From contig CALEFD010000021.1 of the NCBI GenBank assembly GCA_937876995.1, positions 1 through 11,251 of the forward strand: a stretch of DNA of 11,251 bases, in the 5' to 3' direction. Numbering within the stretch: the stretch's first letter is position 1; each line of letters opens with the position of its first letter. Below are positions 7,599 through 11,251 of this stretch, piece after piece. The translations under genes and the position numbers were made by a program. Source of the stretch: an uncultured Bacteroidales bacterium (GTDB taxonomy: Bacteria > Bacteroidota > Bacteroidia > Bacteroidales > Bacteroidaceae). The notes below the pieces were generated by a model. The model was not told the origin of the DNA, made no database searches, and saw only the letters and a program-made list of their open reading frames with translations.

Positions 7599-9056
7599 TT
7601 ATGCTATATACGTTCCTGCTACAGTGTCACCACCATGTCCGGTCCAATTGGTATGGAAGAACTCACCACGTGGTTTGTCTGTGCGTTCGTATGTGTGTGC
7701 ACCAAAATAGTCGCGCTGTGCCTGAAGCATATTTGCTGGCAATCTGTCGCAACGATAGCCATCGTAATACTCCAAACCTGCAGTCAGTGTAGGAACCGGA
7801 ATACCATTTACAACAGCCTGAGCAATTACGTTACGCCAGCTCTGCTGAGCATCAGCCAGTTTCTCCTGGAAGAATGAATCGAGCATAAGGTTTGCCAAAT
7901 CAGGATTCTTAACAAAAGCATCCTTAATCTTGCCCAAGAATACAGAACGGATTATGCATCCACCGCGCCACATCAATGCTATGCCACCGTAATTCAAGTT
8001 CCAACCATACTCTTTTGCTGCTGCGCGCATCAAAGCGTAACCCTGTGCGTATGAAACTATCTTTGCTGCAAATAGGGCCTTGCGAATATCTTCAAGGAAT
8101 GCCTGTTTGTCGCCTGTGAATTTGGCTGCTTTAGGACCTTCAAGAATCTTGCTGGCTGCTACGCGTTCGTCTTTCTGTGCTGACAGACAACGTGCAAATA
8201 CAGATTCTCCAATAAGTGTCAATGGAACACCCTGGTCAAGAGCTGCTACTGCTGTCCATTTACCAGTACCTTTCTGTCCGGCTGTATCGAGAATGTAATC
8301 TAAAACATAGTTACCTTCATCGTCTTTCTTAGCAAGAATATCGCGAGTAATCTCTATTAGATAGCTATCCAAATCGCCTTTGTTCCACTCTGCAAATACC
8401 TGGTGCATCTCTTCGTTTGACATGCCAAGATAATCTTTCATTATCTGGTAACATTCGCAAATCAACTGAATATCGCCATACTCAATACCATTGTGAACCA
8501 TCTTTACAAAGTGACCGGCGCCATTTTCGCCTACCCAATCACAACATGGTGTGCCATCTTCTACCTTTGCACAGATGCTCTGGAAGATAGGCTTAACAAT
8601 AGGCCATGCTGCAGGTGAACCGCCCGGCATCATACTTGGACCATTCAACGCGCCCTCTTCACCACCAGATACACCTGTACCTATATAGAGCAGGCCTTTG
8701 CTTTCAACGTATGCAGTACGGCGCGCTGTGTCGGGGAAGTGAGTGTTACCACCATCTATAATAACATCGCCAGGTTCAAGCATAGGGATAAGCTTTTCAA
8801 TAAAATCATCTACAGCCTGTCCTGCTTTAACCATAAGGAATACTTTTCTGGGACGTTCCAAAGATGCAATGAAATCTTCTAAAGATGTTGCACCATAAAA
8901 GTTTTTACCCTTTCCACGTCCATTGATAAAGTTCTCTACCTTTTCTACAGTTCTGTTATAAACACTTACGTAAAAACCTTTGCTCTCCATGTTGAGAACC
9001 AGGTTTTCGCCCATAACTGCAAGACCTATAAGGCCAATATCTGACTTTCTTTCCAT
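7599..9056 (-). CDS. gnd: 6-phosphogluconate dehydrogenase, decarboxylating
   Basis: The 485-residue protein is a full-length 6-phosphogluconate dehydrogenase. It oxidises and decarboxylates 6-phosphogluconate to ribulose 5-phosphate, making NADPH in the oxidative pentose phosphate pathway; it is cytoplasmic and dimeric. The Rossmann motif GLIGLAVMGENL is at residues 8-19, and NRT (34-36) is the usual NADP-binding turn. GVSGGEEGA is at 128-136. The catalytic Lys185 and the region HFVKMVHNGIEYGDIQ (182-197, including Glu192) are intact. The family signature ILDTAGQKGTGKWT is at 255-268, and the C-terminal tail ends in HTNWTGHGG and VAGTYIA. In many Bacteroidales gnd precedes zwf and a phosphogluconolactonase gene. 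Here neither follows and the next gene downstream is an unrelated lipoprotein, so it appears to be a single-gene unit. A TAACTTTG box lies 31 bases upstream of the start. Confidence 0.98.
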   Translation of the reverse strand: MERKSDIGLIGLAVMGENLVLNMESKGFYVSVYNRTVEKVENFINGRGKGKNFYGATSLEDFIASLERPRKVFLMVKAGQAVDDFIEKLIPMLEPGDVIIDGGNTHFPDTARRTAYVESKGLLYIGTGVSGGEEGALNGPSMMPGGSPAAWPIVKPIFQSICAKVEDGTPCCDWVGENGAGHFVKMVHNGIEYGDIQLICECYQIMKDYLGMSNEEMHQVFAEWNKGDLDSYLIEITRDILAKKDDEGNYVLDYILDTAGQKGTGKWTAVAALDQGVPLTLIGESVFARCLSAQKDERVAASKILEGPKAAKFTGDKQAFLEDIRKALFAAKIVSYAQGYALMRAAAKEYGWNLNYGGIALMWRGGCIIRSVFLGKIKDAFVKNPDLANLMLDSFFQEKLADAQQSWRNVIAQAVVNGIPVPTLTAGLEYYDGYRCDRLPANMLQAQRDYFGAHTYERTDKPRGEFFHTNWTGHGGDTVAGTYIA

Positions 9057-9086
9057 ATTGTTTGTAGTTTTTTTTTACAATTTCTG

Positions 9087-9094
9087 CAAAGTTA
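9087..9094 (-). promoter_or_regulatory. -7 box of the gnd promoter
   Basis: On the minus strand TAACTTTG fits the TAnnTTTG consensus exactly and lies 31 bases before the gnd ATG, implying a leader of about 25 bases. No TTTG is present at the expected -33 position, so only half of the promoter is matched. Confidence 0.5.
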
Positions 9095-9153
9095 GTTCAT
9101 TCATTTGAAACTCTCCCCATGATGTTAGTATTTCTTTTTTTGTTGAGGCAAAG

Positions 9154-9184
9154 TTGTTTTTCTTAAAATTAGTTTATATATTCG
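9154..9184 (+). promoter_or_regulatory. Possible promoter for the structured leader or small RNA
   Basis: TTG at 9154-9156, a 20-base spacer and TATATTCG at 9177-9184 resemble the Bacteroidetes promoter, with one base off TAnnTTTG and a shortened -33 box. A transcript starting near 9191 and stopping at the terminator ending at 9387 would be roughly 195 bases long. Confidence 0.4.
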
Positions 9185-9251
9185 CAGGGTCAAGCAATTG
9201 ACAGACATATTGGAAATAAAGCGTTTGCTATTTGTTCTGTTCGTGTTGGAA

Positions 9252-9351
9252 CCTAGGAAATTTCAAAAAACGATAATACATTGAACAAGTTGTAAATGCT
9301 CGTACTGTTTTAGTGCGAGTATGACTTGTAGTATTATTAGGTTTTCCTAGG
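9252..9351 (+). ncRNA. Candidate structured RNA: four-stem imperfect hairpin
   Basis: Four stems nest within one another. CCTAGGAAA (9252-9260) pairs with TTTCCTAGG (9343-9351). ATAATAC (9273-9279) pairs with GTATTAT (9331-9337). ACAAGT (9285-9290) pairs with ACTTGT (9324-9329). CTCGTACT (9299-9306) pairs with AGTGCGAG (9312-9319), with one G-U pair and a five-base loop. The outer stems are perfect. A terminator follows five bases later. I do not recognise the family; it could be a small RNA or a cis-acting leader of the gene at 9511. The strand is chosen because the T-tailed terminator and the best promoter are on plus. Confidence 0.5.
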
Positions 9352-9356
9352 ACCGC

Positions 9357-9387
9357 AGCACGATCAAGTTATGCTCGTGCTTTTTTT
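9357..9387 (+). terminator. Rho-independent terminator upstream of the secreted-protein genes
   Basis: AGCACGA (9357-9363) and TCGTGCT (9375-9381) form a perfect seven-pair stem with an eleven-base loop, followed directly by a run of seven T (9381-9387, the first inside the stem). It is 123 bases before the next start codon on the same strand, so it either ends a small RNA or acts as an attenuator for the two genes that follow. Confidence 0.75.
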
Positions 9388-9510
9388 ATGTACTCACAAT
9401 ATGGATTTGTTGAGGTGGCACACTCAGTACATTATATTAACCTAACCTGCATAAACTGTAGAATGTTTAGTGCCGAATGTTTTATGGTTTGTGTTTATAA
9501 AATGTTGAGA

Positions 9511-9984
9511 ATGAAAAAACTCTTTTGTTTGGTGTTCTTGTTACTTTGTGTCTTAATGACACATATTTCTGCACAAAATACCTTGACTATTCATCAAAAA
9601 GATGGTCGCTTGTTTAGTTATGGCTTTTTAGAAAAACCTATCATTACTTACACAGAAACAGATTTGGTATTAACCACAGCACACATAGTGGTAGAATATC
9701 CATTATCTGCTATCTCAAAGTTTACTTTTACAAAAACAGAAACATCAGTATCCGGTGTCGAAACAGATGTAGTTACTCCCATTTTAGAACTGAAAGATAA
9801 TACAGTTCATATATCTGGAGCAAAACCATTGCAAACAGTTACTTTAGTAGGTGCAGACGGAAAGATTGTTTCTACCTTCAAAACAGATGCAAGTGGTTCT
9901 GTTACTTTCTGCATAGCATCATTGCCTAAAGGTATTTATATTGTAAAATCCGAATCTTTAACTTGTAAAATTTCCAAACGATGA
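9511..9984 (+). CDS. Small secreted protein with type IX-like C-terminal sorting domain
   Basis: I choose ATG 9511 because it opens a clean signal peptide (MKKLFCLVFLLLCVLMTHISA, cleavage probably before Gln22) and gives 157 residues. The open frame extends back to 9388, but that extension puts 41 unlikely residues before the signal. Mature residues 23-75 form a small module seen in many Bacteroidetes surface proteins (TIHQKDGRLFSY, ITYTETDLVLTT, then YPLSAISKFTF). Residues 85-157 look like a type IX secretion type A C-terminal domain: ILELKDNTVHISG, VTLVGADGKIV, then SLPKGIYIVKSES and a basic end. There is no catalytic or binding domain between the two, so it may be a minimal carrier or accessory protein; the role is unknown. 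Its stop overlaps the next start by four bases (ATGA), so the pair is probably translated together. A terminator-like hairpin lies upstream. Confidence 0.8.
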   Translation: MKKLFCLVFLLLCVLMTHISAQNTLTIHQKDGRLFSYGFLEKPIITYTETDLVLTTAHIVVEYPLSAISKFTFTKTETSVSGVETDVVTPILELKDNTVHISGAKPLQTVTLVGADGKIVSTFKTDASGSVTFCIASLPKGIYIVKSESLTCKISKR

Positions 9985-11251
9985 AACAAATAATATTCAA
10001 GAGTTTAGTAGTTCGTTCATTAGCATTTATTATGCTTATGATGTGTGTAGTGCCAGCTTCTGCACAGTACTATATGAATGTGTGTAAAAATGATGGTCAA
10101 AAATACCAGTTTTTAGTATCCGATATTGATAGCGTCAGTATAACTCAAGATATAATAAATAACTCGCATAATGGTCATGAATATGTAGATTTGGGTTTGC
10201 CAAGCGGGCTTAAATGGGCAACTTGTAATGTAGGTGCTGAATCTCCTGAAGATTATGGTGATTACTTTGCGTGGGGTGAAACTGAACCTAAGTCTGATTA
10301 TAAATGGAAAACTTACAAGTTCCGCACCAGTGGTGATAGTTATAATAACGTAAAGTTCAGTAAATATAACACAGATAGTGACTATGGTCCCATAGATACC
10401 AAGACCACATTAGACTTAATTGACGATGCTGCTCGCACCAATTGGGGAGGTTCTTGGCGTATGCCTACTTATAATGATTGGGATGAGTTGAAAAATAATT
10501 GCGCTTGGACATGGACTACCTTAAATGGTGTAAAAGGTTACAAAGTAGTCAGCAAGAGCAATGGTAGCAGTATATTTTTGCCCGCTGCAGGTTACGGCGG
10601 TGGTACGGATGTTATCGGTGCCGGTTCAAGCGGCTATTATTGGTCCAGTTTGCTTCACTCTCCGGACGGAGTGCACTGTCTGCGCTTCATTTCGAGCGGT
10701 GTACGCGCTGTACGTTGGGGCAGCAGCAGTCGTTGCGACGGTCACCCTGTGCGCGCAGTTTGCTTAGATACGGAGAATATCCCTACTTCCTATACAATTA
10801 GCTTTAATGCTAATGGTGGAGAAGGTGAAATGTCGTTATTCGAAATCTGGTCAGACGAAACTCCAACTTTACCGATATGCACTTTTACTCGCGATGGCTA
10901 TGAGTTTATTGGTTGGAACACCAGCGCAGATGGAACTGGTAGCTCATATAGCGATGGTCAGGAAATATCTGTAAAGGAAAACATTACTCTTTATGTACAG
11001 TGGAAGGAAATACTAACTCACAATGGTCACGAATACGTAGATTTAGGTTTGCCGAGTGGACTTTTGTGGGCTACTTGTAATGTAGGTGCTGAATCTCCTG
11101 AAGATTATGGTGATTACTTTGCTTGGGGCGAAACCAGTCCTAAGAGTGATTATAAATGGGAAACTTACAAGTTCCGCACCAGCGGTGATAATTGGGATAA
11201 CGTAAAGTTCAGTAAATATAACACAGATAGTGACTATGGTCCCATAGATAC
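9981..11251 (+). CDS. Modular secreted FISUMP protein, N-terminal part (cut by window edge)
   Basis: The first 423 codons are present; the gene continues past the right edge. It starts at ATG 9981 inside the stop of the previous gene. A signal peptide (about 1-28, ending PASA) precedes a short module, YYMNVCKNDGQKYQF to DSVSI (30-54), resembling that of the upstream protein. FISUMP domain 1 (about 63-262) has HEYVDLGLPSGLKWATCN, WGGSWRMPT, SIFLPAAGY and GYYWSS, then a conserved VRAVC end. A Listeria-Bacteroides (InlB-like) repeat follows (271-342: SFNANGG to YEFIGWNTSADGTGSSYSDG to LYVQW), then FISUMP domain 2 (from 347), cut at residue 423. FISUMP domains are related to the C-type lectin/formylglycine-enzyme fold and are thought to be binding modules on surface proteins. 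The segment coding for residues 205-261 is GC-rich and A-poor compared with the rest. No lipobox is seen. The ligand is unknown. Confidence 0.88.
   Translation, partial: MKQIIFKSLVVRSLAFIMLMMCVVPASAQYYMNVCKNDGQKYQFLVSDIDSVSITQDIINNSHNGHEYVDLGLPSGLKWATCNVGAESPEDYGDYFAWGETEPKSDYKWKTYKFRTSGDSYNNVKFSKYNTDSDYGPIDTKTTLDLIDDAARTNWGGSWRMPTYNDWDELKNNCAWTWTTLNGVKGYKVVSKSNGSSIFLPAAGYGGGTDVIGAGSSGYYWSSLLHSPDGVHCLRFISSGVRAVRWGSSSRCDGHPVRAVCLDTENIPTSYTISFNANGGEGEMSLFEIWSDETPTLPICTFTRDGYEFIGWNTSADGTGSSYSDGQEISVKENITLYVQWKEILTHNGHEYVDLGLPSGLLWATCNVGAESPEDYGDYFAWGETSPKSDYKWETYKFRTSGDNWDNVKFSKYNTDSDYGPID
10167..10399 (+). repeat. Direct repeat copy A (start of FISUMP domain 1)
   Basis: This 233-base segment recurs at 11019-11251, with about 25 mismatches by hand alignment (near 89 % identity). 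The identical stretch continues right up to the window edge, so the true repeat is longer. It codes for residues 63-140 of the FISUMP protein. Changes cluster in a few codons while the last 50 or so bases are identical. Confidence 0.93.
10590..10767 (+). other. GC-rich, adenine-poor segment of FISUMP domain 1 (variable-repeat-like)
   Basis: Within an AT-rich gene this stretch jumps to about 55-62 % G+C, against about 35 % in 10321-10380. Adenine falls to 13 of 100 bases at 10651-10750, compared with 38 of 100 at 10321-10420. Residues 247-255 are coded GGC AGC AGC AGT CGT TGC GAC GGT CAC, all NNC or NNT codons that differ from AAC/AAT only at adenine positions. It ends in the conserved PVRAVC. 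This matches the pattern expected of a diversity-generating retroelement variable repeat in a lectin-fold domain, but no template repeat or reverse transcriptase is in view. Confidence 0.45.
11019..11251 (+). repeat. Direct repeat copy B (start of FISUMP domain 2)
   Basis: This is the second copy of the segment at 10167-10399, in the same gene and frame, coding for residues 347-423 before the window ends. It is separated from the end of domain 1 by the Listeria-Bacteroides repeat. The close DNA match indicates a recent internal duplication or ongoing gene conversion. Confidence 0.93.

Larger units (their letters stand above)
9057..9510. other. 454-base non-coding region with promoters and a structured RNA candidate
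   Basis: This is the longest gene-free stretch. It holds the gnd promoter on the minus strand (9087-9094), a plausible plus-strand promoter (9154-9184), a long imperfect hairpin (9252-9351) and an intrinsic terminator (9357-9387). The final part, 9388-9510, stays open in the frame of the next gene but codes for a Cys-rich, non-signal-like stretch. I take it as untranslated leader. No convincing promoter was found in 9388-9510. Confidence 0.65.

Noticed and set aside
9198..9203. TTGACA as a sigma-70 type -35 box
   Set aside because: No suitable -10 follows at 16-18 bases, and the organism appears to use the Bacteroidetes TTTG/TAnnTTTG pattern.
9250..9354. Invertible promoter or integron attC-like site formed by the CCTAGG inverted repeats
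   Set aside because: Several nested stems and a following terminator fit an RNA hairpin better. No recombinase gene is nearby, and the GTTRRRY/RYYYAAC core sites of attC are not in place.
9388..9510. N-terminal extension of the small secreted protein back to an ATG at 9388
   Set aside because: It would put 41 Cys-rich residues before a perfect signal peptide and begin directly after the terminator's T run. The ATG at 9511 is far better.
10561..10767. Open frame of 68 codons overlapping the FISUMP gene on the same strand
   Set aside because: It is open only because the GC-rich island has few stop codons. The FISUMP frame has full domain similarity.

Overview
The window looks like chromosome from a gut or rumen Bacteroidales bacterium, probably Prevotella- or Bacteroides-like. 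The signs are AT-rich genes without strong Shine-Dalgarno sequences, a promoter of the TTTG-N19-TAnnTTTG type used by the Bacteroidetes primary sigma factor, BspA-type leucine-rich repeats, FISUMP domains and type IX-like C-terminal tails. No rRNA, tRNA or CRISPR array and no complete insertion sequence was seen.

Left part (1-6516): two divergent units share a 106-base promoter region. On the minus strand are a tagaturonate epimerase (uxaE-like) and glucuronate isomerase (uxaC, cut by the left edge). On the plus strand are a short-chain D-mannonate oxidoreductase, a secreted GH5 glycoside hydrolase and a large lipoprotein built of about 24 BspA-type leucine-rich repeats; spacing is 13 bases, then a one-base overlap. 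The three cytoplasmic enzymes would turn both glucuronate and galacturonate into fructuronate and then mannonate. The GH5 enzyme and the repeat lipoprotein add an extracellular glycan-handling side.

Middle (6531-9056, minus strand): a lipoprotein with an apparent JAMM-like metal-site pattern (Glu, His-x-His, Ser-x2-Asp) converges on the repeat lipoprotein. Upstream of it lies a 171-base gap with an inverted repeat and then gnd (6-phosphogluconate dehydrogenase), a housekeeping gene.

Right part (9057-11251): a 454-base non-coding stretch carries the gnd promoter and, on the plus strand, a plausible promoter, a long four-stem imperfect hairpin and a T7-tailed intrinsic terminator. This is a candidate small RNA or attenuated leader. 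After it come two translationally coupled genes for secreted proteins: a 157-residue protein with a type IX-like C-terminal domain, and a modular protein (right edge cuts it) with FISUMP, a Listeria-Bacteroides repeat, then a second FISUMP copied almost verbatim. The C-terminal half of the first FISUMP domain is sharply GC-rich, adenine-poor and full of NNC/NNT codons. That resembles the variable repeat of a diversity-generating retroelement, but neither the reverse transcriptase nor the template repeat lies inside the window.
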